DNA from: Seminavis robusta
Lineage: Eukaryota; Bacillariophyta; Bacillariophyceae; Naviculales; Naviculaceae
Direction of reading: 5' to 3'
Assembly: GCA_903772945.1 (NCBI GenBank)
Contig: CAICTM010000304.1
Coordinates: 1 to 64,000, forward strand
Length of the DNA stretch: 64,000 bases
The position numbers were made by a program, and so were the translations under genes. Positions 20,823 through 31,904 of this stretch are shown piece after piece (position 1 is the first letter of the stretch; every line of letters starts with the position of its first letter). The notes under the pieces were generated by a model. The model was not told where the DNA came from. It did no database searches and saw nothing but the letters and a program-made list of their open reading frames with translations.

Positions 20823-21942
20823 AAAATATTAGGATCCGTTGCTACCGTATGATTATTATGAGAATGCGTGAGAAAGAGGGGTTGAAGTAAATCTCTAACC
20901 CTAAGGATAACCAACCAACCAAACCCACCACCACCACAATAAACGGGGTCAGAGATCACCGGGGTCTGCCCGGTATATTGACTTCCACATGGTCAGGCAT
21001 ACACGGTACTGTACCGACTGGTAGCAATGTGGATGCATGAAGCTCGAAGCTCACTTGTCTAAATTAGCGGTACCGTTACAATGATACAATGATGGCTTTT
21101 GAGTTTGCAACGAAGCTTGAATGATAATGTGAGGTGCGTTGTGATCAAGCAAGCCTTCAGCATCTCTGCGCTTGCCTTCGGTCCAACTTAACTGTACTAG
21201 TAGTAGTGCTGTTTACCTTGCTTGCTTCTTGTCCTCGGCCAATCTCCAGGAGTCCCAGACTCTTGTACTTTCTTGCGCACCTTTCCCCTTTTTTAAAAGT
21301 TTGGTCCTGCGAATGAAATTGTAGCGCTTCCAAGGTTTGTGGAGGTATGATCACCGACTAAAGAAGATGAGTTGGCATACAGTACTGACTCTACACATAC
21401 ATGTGGCTACGATGGAAGTGCCGCTGCCGCTATGTTCATTCTAGCATCGCAGGTTGACGTACAAGGTATTATTCTAAGCGCTGAAGTCCTGCTACTAGCT
21501 GGCTAGCTAGATCTTTCTCGCCCTTCAATTTCCCATGGTTCGCCACACCATTGGAAATTGGAACGCCCCATCCAGTCCTCTCCTTTCGTTGTACCCCTAC
21601 CGGTATGTCTACTATCTCTCGAGCTTCCGCAGCCCGATTGCTCATCTGCTGCCTCTACCCTTTCGAAAAGTTAGTTTCTATATCTTTGGAACCTTTTACC
21701 ACCAAAGGTGCATGACTTTCATCTTCCCCTCCGCCCAGCAATCAATATGCTACAGCTGTACGGAGGATTGAACTTGCGAAGTGAAAGGATCCTTGAAATC
21801 CTGCCTAGTCTAGCTAGTAGTAGGGACCACACTTTATGCTTATGCTGGCATCCACGCTTCATACAAAGGACAATAACCTGTGCTTTCTGCGTTGTTCGAA
21901 ATTGGTTAAAACTAATGGTGATTTCGGTTCGGTTCTAGTGCC
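20823..21942. other. Intergenic, nothing recognised
   Basis: About 1.1 kb with ACCAACCAAACC-type simple sequence near 20905-20940 and CTAG-rich words near 21490 and 21805. No gene is supported. Confidence 0.5.
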
Positions 21943-22532
<590 letters not shown>

Positions 22533-23520
22533 GGTCGTCTATCTTGATTCGATGCTTCTAGCTAAGATGCAATTCACAGATGGTAACAACGCTGTTGCTT
22601 CCACAAAACCACAGCACAAGGGCAGCAAAGGAGACGATGGGTTGACGCGCAACAGTTTGTGTTACCTCCAACCACTTACTAAAATAAATCGAATCCCGAA
22701 AAACTCGTCACTCGTCACTCACACTCGCTAATGATTATTCTTGACCCTTTCAAGGCAGAGGCTCTTGCTACCGGTACTGGCTACCGTATGTGTAGTCATC
22801 TAGAGTCTACTAGCACTAGCTACGACTGTAGTATCTGCGCTGTGCGCTCATTACATACATGTACTGTATTGAGAGTGGAAATGCCCGTAGTACCGGTAAC
22901 GGGCGGTGAAGCCCCCGATACGGCAGATACCACGCTGAAAAAGTCGTGAAAGTCGCTAAACATCGCGTGACTTTCGCAACTTTGAAAATCGCGCGACTTT
23001 AAAACGACGTTTACTGCGACTTTCGTGTCTTTGCAACTTTGCGCGACTTTATCAGTAATTTGATAGCTTAAAATCGCGACTTTAAACGCCTTTACCAACT
23101 TTCACCACAATTTTGACAAAGCGACTTTCTTCGCGATTTTAACGACTTGCGCGACTTTCTGCGATCGCCATTCGACGACAGTACCGGTCGCTCAGCTCGA
23201 TCTACTAAGATCTGTGTCCTTATGGATGTCCTTACCACTAGCCTGATCATGGACAACTAACTGTCCCAAGTTGAGGGAATAGGTGTTCAGACGAAGCCAG
23301 GATCCAAGCCAGCAAGGTCCTCATGTACGGTATATGCAGGTTTCCGTATTCGTAGGACTAGACCCACCCAACCCTCCCTGGGCTTGGGCATTCCTGCCTC
23401 TAGCTAGTAGTTTGGGTACCTGACGCGGTCACTATAGCTACCAGTAGACATGTACCTATCAATATAAATACACTACAAAGTTCCTCGGAACAAGAGAACT
23501 CAAAGGAGAGGAGCGTTCCC
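22533..23520. other. Intergenic with a CGACTTT-rich tract
   Basis: Holds the upstream region of the ubiquitin gene, palindromic ACCGGTAC words near 22760-22900 and 23180, and the motif-dense tract listed separately. No gene is supported. Confidence 0.5.
22937..23166. repeat. Irregular tract of CGACTTT / AAAGTCG words
   Basis: Within 230 bases I count eight exact CGACTTT or AAAGTCG words plus several one-off variants (TGACTTT, CAACTTT, CGACTTG). Most are preceded by GCG, so GCGCGACTTT recurs. Spacing is irregular, so it is not a simple tandem array. No coding frame runs through it. Confidence 0.75.
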
Positions 23521-25711
23521 TCAAATAATTGCCACATTCACCATGTTGGCTTTCTCGTCAACCTTGAAGATGCCGTCGCCGTCGTCATCATCATCATGGA
23601 CTCGACTGCAGTGTGAATTACTCCTTTCCGAGTAGTCATGGAAGCTGCCCTTGGAGAGGACTTCTTCGAGAGTGGGAGGCTGCGGTGCGTCACGAGCCAT
23701 CAAATTGGTCGGTCGTGGCTCAAAGCTGGCAGCACGGCTCTGCCTCCTGTAAAAGAAGTACGCGACGGCTCCAATTGCAGCAAGATTGACAAACAACACA
23801 ATCGCAAGAGTTCCTCCTGTGGATAATCCTCCACCTTCCCCTCCGCTGCTTTCATTGTTGTTGGTTTGGAGGTCCTCTACGACACTGTCATGTATATGCG
23901 CTGCTGCAGTTAGCTTCTGACAATGCTCGCCTTCAAAACCTGTTGGGCAAGTGCAACCTGGGTGCCTGAAAGAGTGTAATGATTTGAAAAAGAACAATGA
24001 GTACATGCATCCATTGAAGCATCCATCTGCTTTGCAAAGATCGATTCCCTTTGCTTACTTGTCGTTTTCTCCAACATGATCTCGGCATCGTCCTCCATTG
24101 ACGCAAAATGCATGTTTGTTCAAACCGGCACCCACACGACCATTGAGGGTGCACATATCTGTGGATCGAAGCTCGCAAAAGTCTCCAGCATACTTGTGGA
24201 AAGGTGTATGAACTGAGTCACAGTCACACTTGTACCTCAGTCTGCCGTCACTATCATCGGGCACGCACGATGCTCCATTCATGCAAATGGATTCGCCACC
24301 GGGGCAGACCTCGACCCTGTGTTCACATTGGAGGCCGACGTAACCCTTGGGGCAAACGCAGTGCTCAAAGTTGTTGGAGGCCGTCGCTTCGAGGTTCGGC
24401 ATGTCCACGTTGAACTTCTTTAAGAATCCCACATCCTTGGCGCCGCGTCGACAGACTCCGTTGTGCTTACATGTTAGCTTGCACTCCTCAGAATTGTCAT
24501 TCACAGAATCTCGGAACTCGCAAATGGGCCCGTTGAACCCTTCCAAACAGTCGCACCCTAGATGTCTATGTCATCGCATCGTCAAGAGGGGCAAATGGTA
24601 AGAAGCCTGCGAATACGGCGATTTGGTACAACAACACCAATGAACAATCCATCACTTACGAGTCCATTCGACACTGTCCTCCGTTGACACAGAATTGGTG
24701 TCCATTGTGATCCGGCAGCTTTGTGCAGAACGAAGTTGACTCAGACTCACAGCGCTGACCGGCAAATGACGAGCCTCGATCATTTGCAGTTGTGCAATCG
24801 CAAAAGTGTCGAGTTGTGCCATCTCCCATTTCTTGATCGACGCAAGTTGCTCCATTGAAGCAATGCTCGTCTCCACAGCGCTGGCCCTGAATCTCGCATT
24901 GCAATCCGAAGTAGCCTGGCTTGCACGCGCAGTATCTGTTGTCATCATGAGTCTTCCAAAACTCTCTGTATGCTTCATTCGGTGGATAATCCTTAGATCC
25001 AATTCTGCAGTGCCCATCATTTTCGCACATAAGATCACATCCGGGAACTTTTCCATGCTCGTATTCACAGTGAGGTCCTTCGAATCCATTCTGACAGATA
25101 CAGGGCTGGTCTAAGTAGTCCATAAAGTTTTCGCGGCACTTGGAACGAAAACACAGACAAAGTTAGATCCCAATGCTACCAGTAAGTGCGATATTGAACC
25201 AGACGAGGAACTCTATAGGCAGTCTTACCTTTCCGCCATTGGTACAAAAGACGACACCGAATTCTGGTTGAATTCCACAAACATCTACTGCCTCGGCCTC
25301 GCAGTACTTGCCGGCATAGTTCTTTCCCTCAAACTCAGCATCGCCACAGTCACAATAATGCTGATCGACTCCAAAAGCATCCTTGAGACCTGTCAGGCAC
25401 TTTCCACCGTGGAAGCAGAAGTGAGCTCCGTCGCCACAGGTCTGATACTCGCGTTCGCACAGAAGGCCAGTTCGACCTGGTGGACATTGACAATAGAAAC
25501 CTCCGCTGTCACGGTCTCTCATGAAGGGGACATTGTTTGCAATTGCCATAAATTCACTAAAGTCAGCATTTCCTCTGGCGCATGCCCCATCAGCTTGGCA
25601 GTTCAAGGGACATGACGCGGAAGCAAGGTTTGAGAGAGCCTGAGCATTGGCTGACCTTGACAAGGCCAGTGTGGAAAGAACGGCCAGAGCCGCTACACCG
25701 CAAGTCTTCAT
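23521..25711 (-). CDS. EGF-repeat type I membrane protein
   Basis: Four exons (25229-25711, 24660-25138, 24059-24565, 23521-23965) encode 637 residues. Residues 1-23 are a signal peptide (AALAVLSTLALSRSANA). Three homologous cysteine-rich blocks follow. Each begins with a CxxxCxxxGxC element, passes through an EGF-like CxCxxGxxGxxCE, and closes with a C-NGG(K/Q/R) turn where an intron falls. Exon 4 opens with the last EGF half (GCTCPTGFEGEHC). A glycine-rich linker and one membrane span (LAIVLFVNLAAIGAVAYFF, about residue 545) come next. The cytoplasmic tail has acidic and serine-rich stretches and ends MVNVAII. This is the architecture of a surface receptor or adhesion protein; the ligand is unknown. 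Introns are 90-94 bases. Confidence 0.9.
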
Positions 25712-26124
25712 CCTTAGAGCTTGGTTGGGTATCCTGTTCTACTAGCTAATAAAATGGTAGTACAAGTACCAATTAGAAAATGGTGAACTGTGGCATCTCC
25801 TTTGTGCGAAATATCATCCAACGACAGTTGAGATAAATTTTGAGGTCTTGTTGTGGAGGCAGTTTTCAGTGACTACAAGAATGTCGGCGTACGATCCACT
25901 TTTCTATTTAGCGTGAAGGCTCACGCACTGGAGGAGGGAGATGGGGTGAATTAAATCACCGCTGCTCTTTTTTTCATCAGGCGAGGTCCTATCCAAACTC
26001 CATGTGTGTCCTCCGTGCATTCGCGAAACACATTTATTTTCGTCGATTTATTTAGGCGTACGTATCAAGATTTCATTCCTATCCATGTGACACACATACG
26101 CGGTACGCGAAAGAAACACCACCG
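25712..26124. other. Intergenic, nothing recognised
   Basis: The upstream region of the EGF-repeat gene; no feature beyond ordinary AT-rich sequence. Confidence 0.45.
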
Positions 26125-26278
26125 CAAATCCCCAACTCTAACGAAAATCATCCTTTTCTGTGAATACCGTGTGAGTACCGTGTGAGTACCGACTCGGTGA
26201 AGTACTGTGATTTGTATAGTAAAAAATGGTACGTGTGCGAGATCTCACTTTTCGATTTTCGTTAGAGTTGGGGATTTG
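26125..26278. mobile_element. MITE-like element with 25-base perfect terminal inverted repeats
   Basis: The first 25 bases (26125-26149, CAAATCCCCAACTCTAACGA...) and the last 25 (26254-26278) are exact reverse complements. The 104-base interior is noncoding and includes a doubled CCGTGTGAGTA. The size and ends fit a non-autonomous DNA transposon. I found no clear target duplication. Confidence 0.7.
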
Positions 26279-26332
26279 TGACCATGATTGAGTTCGGCTG
26301 GCTCTAACGTTCTGATTGGTCCTACGCGAAAA

Positions 26333-26413
26333 CCATTTCCATGAAAGCTACGGTACGGCGAATTGAGAATGGGAAATCAATGGTTCGCCGTACCGCAGCT
26401 TTCATGGAAATGG
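26333..26413. repeat. Fold-back element with 30-base arms
   Basis: The arms at 26333-26362 (CCATTTCCATGAAAGCTACG...) and 26384-26413 are reverse complements at 29 of 30 positions, with 21 bases between them. It lies 54 bases beyond the preceding MITE-like element. Confidence 0.7.
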
Positions 26414-26451
26414 AGGGAAAGCAAGCCGCTTTTTGCCGTTATCTTGATTTC

Positions 26452-26886
26452 ACTCTAAGAGAATTTTCTACCGTTCGTTTAGATATCTATGAACCTTTTT
26501 CGTTTTGATATTTAGAGGATAAACTGTCACCACTGAAAAAGGAGTCTCTATCAGTTTTGTCTATTTTTCGTTTCAATTCACTCACTGGACTGTCACTCAA
26601 TTGCTTGACTTATTGGACTCGACTGGTTGACTCATTGGACTCACCGACCCTTTAAATCCTGACTGGTTATTTCGGTGATGACAAAATCAAAACAGAGAGC
26701 AGTTGTTCGTTTTGATTGGCTTGATCTAAACAAAAATTTCGTTTTCGTTTAAATTTGGTCCAAACGGAATCTAAACAGCATATCTACAACAGTGATAGAA
26801 ACAAGATGTGATCAAATTTGGTTTAGATTGTGTTCAAATGACCCAATCTAAACGAAATCTGATGGTACGGTAGAAGATGCTCTAAC
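26452..26886. mobile_element. Degenerate MITE-like element rich in TTCGTTTAGAT words
   Basis: The left end (CTCTAAGAGAATTTTCTACCG, then TTCGTTTAGAT) and the right end (ATCTAAACGAAATCTGATGG... then TCTAAC) form imperfect inverted repeats. Internal copies of TTTCGTTT and CTAAACGA occur in both orientations. It is noncoding, about 435 bases. The boundaries are approximate. Confidence 0.45.
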
Positions 26887-27456
26887 TCATTGATGAGTGT
26901 CACTACATACATGCAACACCCTTGTCATATCAAATGTTCTGAATCTGGATGACAGGATAGGAGCTACGTAGGATACCAGACACGATATTCCCTTCTTTAC
27001 ACAAAATCTATCAATGGAGCGACAAAGGTCATTCGCGGTTCCTTGCTTTCTAGGTTTCAGGCGCTACTACTGTACAGCAGTACCGGTACATCATCCTACC
27101 GTATGCACACAGTACCCTTACCGCTATGCAGCATGCTCTGGCTAACAGCCATTCCTCAGTTCGGTTTTAACCTTTCCCAGCTGAGGGGGCCAACTCTCTC
27201 TGCCCAATGCTTGTAGGGATTATCGGTTTAGGCTAGCGGCATGGTAGACACGTTTTAACTCAGAGTAGCCTAAAAACATTTCTATTATTATTAATTAATT
27301 AAGCAAAGAGCTTTCAGGCCCCATCCTGCTCATGTACGTACCGTTACAGCACTACGGTAGTATGATATCTACCGACGGAGCTGGCCAAGTATGACATAGT
27401 CTAAATTAAGAGCCTTCTAGGTCGTCTCCACGCACAATGGCAACAAAGTAGATCCA
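26887..27456. other. Gene-free stretch
   Basis: No open frame or repeat is supported. It contains ACCGGTAC-type words near 27080 and ATTATTAATTAATTAAG near 27290. Confidence 0.45.
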
Positions 27457-27850
27457 GGCAATCAACTTGTACTGCTCTGGTACCATTTAAAATGACAGCT
27501 TACCTCTGGTTCGGCTCGCAGGCTCGCCTCACCCTCGAACATTCCCGGCAATCAACTTGTACTGCTCTGGTACCTTTTCTTTTAAAAAATGACAGCTTGC
27601 CTCGGGTTTGGCTCGCAGGCTCGCCTCACCCTCGAACATTCTCTGCAATCAACTTGTACTGCTCTGGTACCTTTTCTTAAAATGACAGCTTGCCTCGGGT
27701 TCGGCTCACAAGCTCGCCTCACCCTCGTGCATTCCCGGCAATCAACTTGTACTGCTGCTCTGGTGCACTGGTACCTTTTTAAATCACAGCTTGCCTTAGG
27801 TTCGGCTCGCAAGCTCGCCTCACCCTCGAGCATTCCAGGCAACCAACATA
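27457..27850. repeat. Tandem repeat, four units of 90-101 bases
   Basis: Units start with GGCAATCAACTTGTACTGCT at about 27457, 27547, 27644 and 27737, with a decayed fifth start at 27838. Each contains TGGTACC, GACAGCTTGCCTC and CTCGCCTCACCCTCG. Similar open frames on both strands are a by-product of the repetition. Confidence 0.9.
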
Positions 27851-28227
27851 TGATACTGCTCTCCTGGTAGCTATTAGCTAGCTGGATTGCATTTGATTTG
27901 ACTTGATTCGATTCATCATTCTGATTTGTATTCTTCTACAAGGATTGGAATCAATGCAATGGAATCGAATCACAATCAATTGGGCGATTGGGCGGTTGGA
28001 CGGTACCTGGTACGGTACAACTGAACTAGAGTACCGGTACCAGTACTACCGAACGGTTAAGGTGGTAAGCCACGAGCTGTAAGCCAGCTCCAGTCTGCAG
28101 ACGGATTTGACGTTCTCTCGCACATATGTTTCGTATAAATTAGGGAATTTGGAATCTTCAACTTGCCGGATTCCGCTCAACATGTTCGATCAACCGACCA
28201 GTGCTGTTAGCGACCTCATTATCTCAG
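27851..28227. other. Gene-free stretch with simple sequence
   Basis: Contains GATTCGATTC-like runs near 27900-27980 and ACCGGTACC words near 28030-28050. No gene is seen. Confidence 0.45.
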
Positions 28228-28328
28228 TTGCTGCTGCTAGTATGGCCCTGCAAGTAAAGCATTATCTCTTCCTTATACTGTAAGGAAGAGAGTAGGGGTT
28301 GGTTGTGGGGCCATACTTGCAGCAGCAA
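28228..28328. repeat. Nested hairpin of 101 bases
   Basis: The outer arms 28228-28248 (TTGCTGCTGCTAGTATGG...) and 28308-28328 pair at 20 of 21 positions. An inner stem, 28265-28275 (TCTCTTCCTTA) with 28281-28291, pairs perfectly around a 5-base loop. Exactly 16 unpaired bases lie on each side between the stems. It could be a fold-back transposon remnant or a structured RNA. Confidence 0.65.
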
Positions 28329-29533
28329 TCGAAATCTAAGGGCTTCCAGCAGGGAAGGAACATTCGGTCGACAGCTTCTGCATCGCGACAGAAGGGTAAC
28401 AGGCCGATCAAACATCGGCCAAAGCTCGACTGTTACACCTCGCCAACACTATTAGCAACAGCTCCTGTATGCTCAATGGTCGGATCGATGGGCGCAACAG
28501 CGATTCCAGCACACCTTTAGCAGCAGCATCGAACAACATCGTTTGTCGCGATATTGCTAGTTAAAATAAATAAATAATTAACAATTTGGCGCTGGCTTAA
28601 AGTCCGTGGGTTACCACCTTAAAGCGATGACAACTTCAATGTGTGACTGGTCATTGCACTTAAGTCTTTTTATGTGTATCGGCATCCGTTGGTGTCCACC
28701 GTGTCATTGCATCATCAAATAAATTCAATACAATTAGTCCAGAGTAGCACGCGTGCCTAAAGCACCTCCTTGCCCCCAACCCTTTCTTACTAGCTAGTAG
28801 TCGTCTCTATGGAGACGAAATATGCACATACATGGCCGCTGTACCCGTATTGGGTGGGCATGGACCCACCGTTGCTTTCCACGGGAGGTCTGCTACTCGT
28901 TTTTCGGATCCGCTTGCTTCTCCTGCTCCCTTCATCTTGGTGCAACGTGATCTTGCTTACGAGTACTTTTTTCTTCGCGAAGGTACCGTACATCCCTGAA
29001 GATAAACAGGGGGGGGGGACATTCCTTAGCCAAGCTTCAGGGCTGAAACTGAAGGATCATCCTCATTACTCAGTTCTAGCTAGCTACGGGTTGGGAGAAA
29101 GAAAAGAGGTGACTCGTCACTCGCATGGACTCCACCCATCGGCATATTATTAATACGGTCTGAGACAAAAAATCTGGACAGATTTTTGGCTGTGAGCCAG
29201 ATTTGGCCCAGGTTATGTGCCGATAATAAGCGGACCCGCACCCAAATTATCTGCTAATAATTTGGGTAGCAGACTTAACAGACCGGTACTAAAAGCACTT
29301 CCTGATGCACCCCAGCCATTAAATGACCGACCAGTTTCTATTCACAAACCGAAAAAGCTGCAAGAATTTTTGTCTCAGTTTCCAGGCAGTACTAGTACTG
29401 TAGTAAGTATCGCTCAAGCACAAAAGAACACAACACCATTACACCAAAAGACACCAACACCAACACCAACACAATGGAGGAGCAGCGGCCGATCGCTACC
29501 GGTACTTCCGGTACGTCATACTCCTGCTATTAC
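28329..29533. other. Gene-free stretch
   Basis: Only short open frames without recognisable features. It contains a G-run near 29012 and CACCAACACCAACACCAAC simple sequence near 29450. No gene can be supported. Confidence 0.45.
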
Positions 29534-30000
29534 GAGGTAAGCCTATTATCAGATGTATTATTGTTGAAGGCGCAGCACTGACTTCTCTCCCTCATTGAAT
29601 TGCTACGGTAAACAGGAGAGAAATCCAAGCTTCACCAACAAGAGTGGTGGTTATTCAAGCTCGATCGATTCGAGGTAAGCCTATTATCAATAAGGTAAGC
29701 CTAATACTATCAAGAGCGTTTGTTGAAGGCACAGCGCTGACTTCTCTCCCTCATTGGATTTCTATGGTATTCAGGAGAGAATTCCAAGCTCGGCCGTCAA
29801 CAATGGTGAGTGCTTTATCCAATCGGCCTTGGTTGAATCGATCGATCGAACGACTGGTACGGTTCGAGGTAAGCCTATTATCAAGAGTGTTGTTGAAGGT
29901 GCAAATTTAAAAGCCATCCCTCATTCATTTCTATGGACCATGGGCAGGCAGGCAGCTCTCGGCCGTCAACAGGTGAGTTGTTTTAATTATTATTCGAATC
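29534..30000. repeat. Degenerate repeats carrying splice-donor-like GAGGTAAGCC
   Basis: GAGGTAAGCCTATTATCA recurs at 29534, 29672 and about 29866. Each is followed by GTTGAAGG, then a CATCCCTCATT or CTCTCCCTCATT block and a TTCTATGG block. Two units then have a CAGGAGAGAA-type and two a CGGCCGTCAACA-type end. Unit length is roughly 140-190 bases. Each unit has a strong donor-like and an acceptor-like sequence. Confidence 0.65.
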
Positions 30001-30280
30001 AATCGCATCTCTGTTATCCAAGCCTCACTCAAGCCGTCCTTCTCCGGTGTAGATTTGAAAGCCATCCCTCATTGAATCATATGGACCATGGGATGGCACT
30101 CAGTTCTCAGCCCATGACGGCCAAGTTGGTGCAATTTGAATAACAAGGGCAAGTCTCCGGTCGTCTGCAGTTCAGCACAGAAAACAAAGCTCATATCTAT
30201 TTGTTGTTTTCTCTGCTGCACTGCTGACGGCCGACGAATTACCATTGCGGAGCGTTCGAACGAACGAACGATCGCTCGCT

Positions 30281-30440
30281 CCGGATAACAAGAGGACCGG
30301 CTACCGCTACGCCGGAGACGGTTAACTCAAGCCCTGCCAGCATCCTGAACGATCGATCGCCGGATAACAAGAGCAGCAGTCGATCGCTACGGAGTACGGA
30401 GGAGACTGTCAGCTCCAGCCCTACCAACAGCCTGAAAAGA
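30281..30440. repeat. Two-unit tandem repeat, period about 79
   Basis: CCGGATAACAAGAG starts at 30281 and again at 30360, each followed by a CGCTACG block, GAGAC, CAGCC/AAGCC and a CCTGAA end. The copies are diverged. An earlier block near 29475 shares CGATCGCTACCG. Confidence 0.6.
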
Positions 30441-31137
30441 TGGTCGTGGCCGAGTCATTGAAAGTTAACCGAAGGAAGGCTACACGACAAACTCACACGC
30501 ACACAGGAGAGTGGATCCTCCCATCGGATTCATCCCTCCAGTGCTATTTCCTAGTTTTTGGTGGTGATTCCTGTATCGGTACCCATTATCCTGTATGCAC
30601 AAGTCGGTTTTGAGGATTTGGCTAAGTCGACGACGACGATAGATGTACCGGTAGCAATCTTGTATGATAATAGAACGATTACCAACCAATAGACCATACC
30701 CGTCATTGAATAGACACCATAACCATCAATATCAGAGCTAGCTCTAGGAACGATAAGCTTTCCTCATACGTAGATGGTGAAGGTACAATACTAGTAGTAC
30801 CGGTACCAACCTGTATCATAGGTTTGACCGCGTTTGCAATGCAGTTTTGAATCTACCCTCTCCAACTATGGCCAACTCTGCGCCATCCTCAGGATGCATA
30901 GAGTTTTAGCAGGATGACTCTGCGCCATAATTTCTTGGTAGATTCTGTACTGAGGGTTACGTGGGCAGACCGGTAATAGACCGTAGACAAAAGTGCAACC
31001 TCAGCCAAAATCCATTTTTGGCTGCAGTAGAATCAGTACTGAGTCACGGTCCCTTTTCAATCCCAGGGATTTGCCACAGACTTTTTAATGAATAATTAAA
31101 AACCGGAACCGTGATAGTCTTTATTAAAAACGGACCG
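30441..31137. other. Gene-free stretch
   Basis: Includes imperfect repeats of AACTCTGCGCCAT near 30880 and 30925, flanked by GAATCTACC and GGTAGATTC (about 30850 and 30955), which suggests a further decayed fold-back element. No gene is supported. Confidence 0.4.
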
Positions 31138-31287
31138 GCTTACTTAGGGGTTGAGGCAGGGACCCGAGGTCGGAGGTCTGCCTAAGTAACTGACCGAGGG
31201 CTTAAGAGAGGGCGCAAGCCCGACAGCCCGATGGTCAGTTACTTAGGCAGGCCGGAGACCAATGGGGCACAGACGGCCCTAAGTAGC
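31138..31287. repeat. Nested inverted repeat with TTACTTAGG ends
   Basis: The inner arms 31175-31195 (GGTCTGCCTAAGTAACTGAC...) and 31233-31253 pair at 20 of 21 positions. The outer ends GCTTACTTAGGG (31138) and CCCTAAGTAGC (31277) also pair roughly. It is GC-rich and noncoding, and fits a short MITE or fold-back element. Confidence 0.55.
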
Positions 31288-31904
31288 AGGTTCGTTTATA
31301 AGGGAACGATAACGGCTGGTTTTGTATTTAACGGTCGGTCTGTGTAGCCTCCGTACAATTACTACTGCACCGTTACAAAACCTGCCGGTTCGTTCCGATG
31401 GTGCCGTACCGCAGCCCCACTAAACTAATAAAAGAAAGGCGTACGGTGCGACTGTCTACGGTATACGGTAGCCCTGCCCAAGCAAGTCGGTGCACCAAGC
31501 AAACCGCCACCTACCGTAACTGTACGGTACCGGCAGCGCTACAAAGTAGAAGCGCCAGCGAACCCCGTACCAGCAAAAATAAATTAATTGATTGGATTCA
31601 CTGAAATGAAATTGTGAGAACCCACTCACATTGCAAGCATCATCGGGTCATGCTTTAACGACTCTTCCTAAAAAGAAATCTTGTTCTTGGTATTTAGGCA
31701 GAGGCTCACATTTCTGTTCTCCCAAAATCTCCAAATTCGTGTGTGCAGTTAACTTTCGGAGCGTTGATGTTGGTTCATGGCAACGGACTTAGCACTTTAT
31801 CAAGTGCGAGTCTCGCCAAGAGCGAAGGTTGCTGTCAGAATGAGAAAGCATAAGGTAAGTTCATCCATCGCATCGAAGCGATTTCCTAATTCACAGGCAA
31901 AACG
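31288..31904. other. Upstream region of the LRR gene, with a probable 5' UTR intron
   Basis: A clean GTAAGT...CACAG pair spans 31855-31896 (42 bases), just before the ATG at 31905. An ATG at 31840 in the upstream exon would start a short frame that overlaps the main start codon after splicing. The rest holds no gene. Confidence 0.5.

Noticed and set aside
28228-28328. Calling the nested hairpin a microRNA gene
   Set aside because: Shape alone is not enough, bona fide microRNAs in diatoms are doubtful, and fold-back transposons are common in this stretch.
28299-30427. Several ORFs of 60-130 residues
   Set aside because: They lie over repeats and simple sequence, lack domain features and have no matching splice structure.
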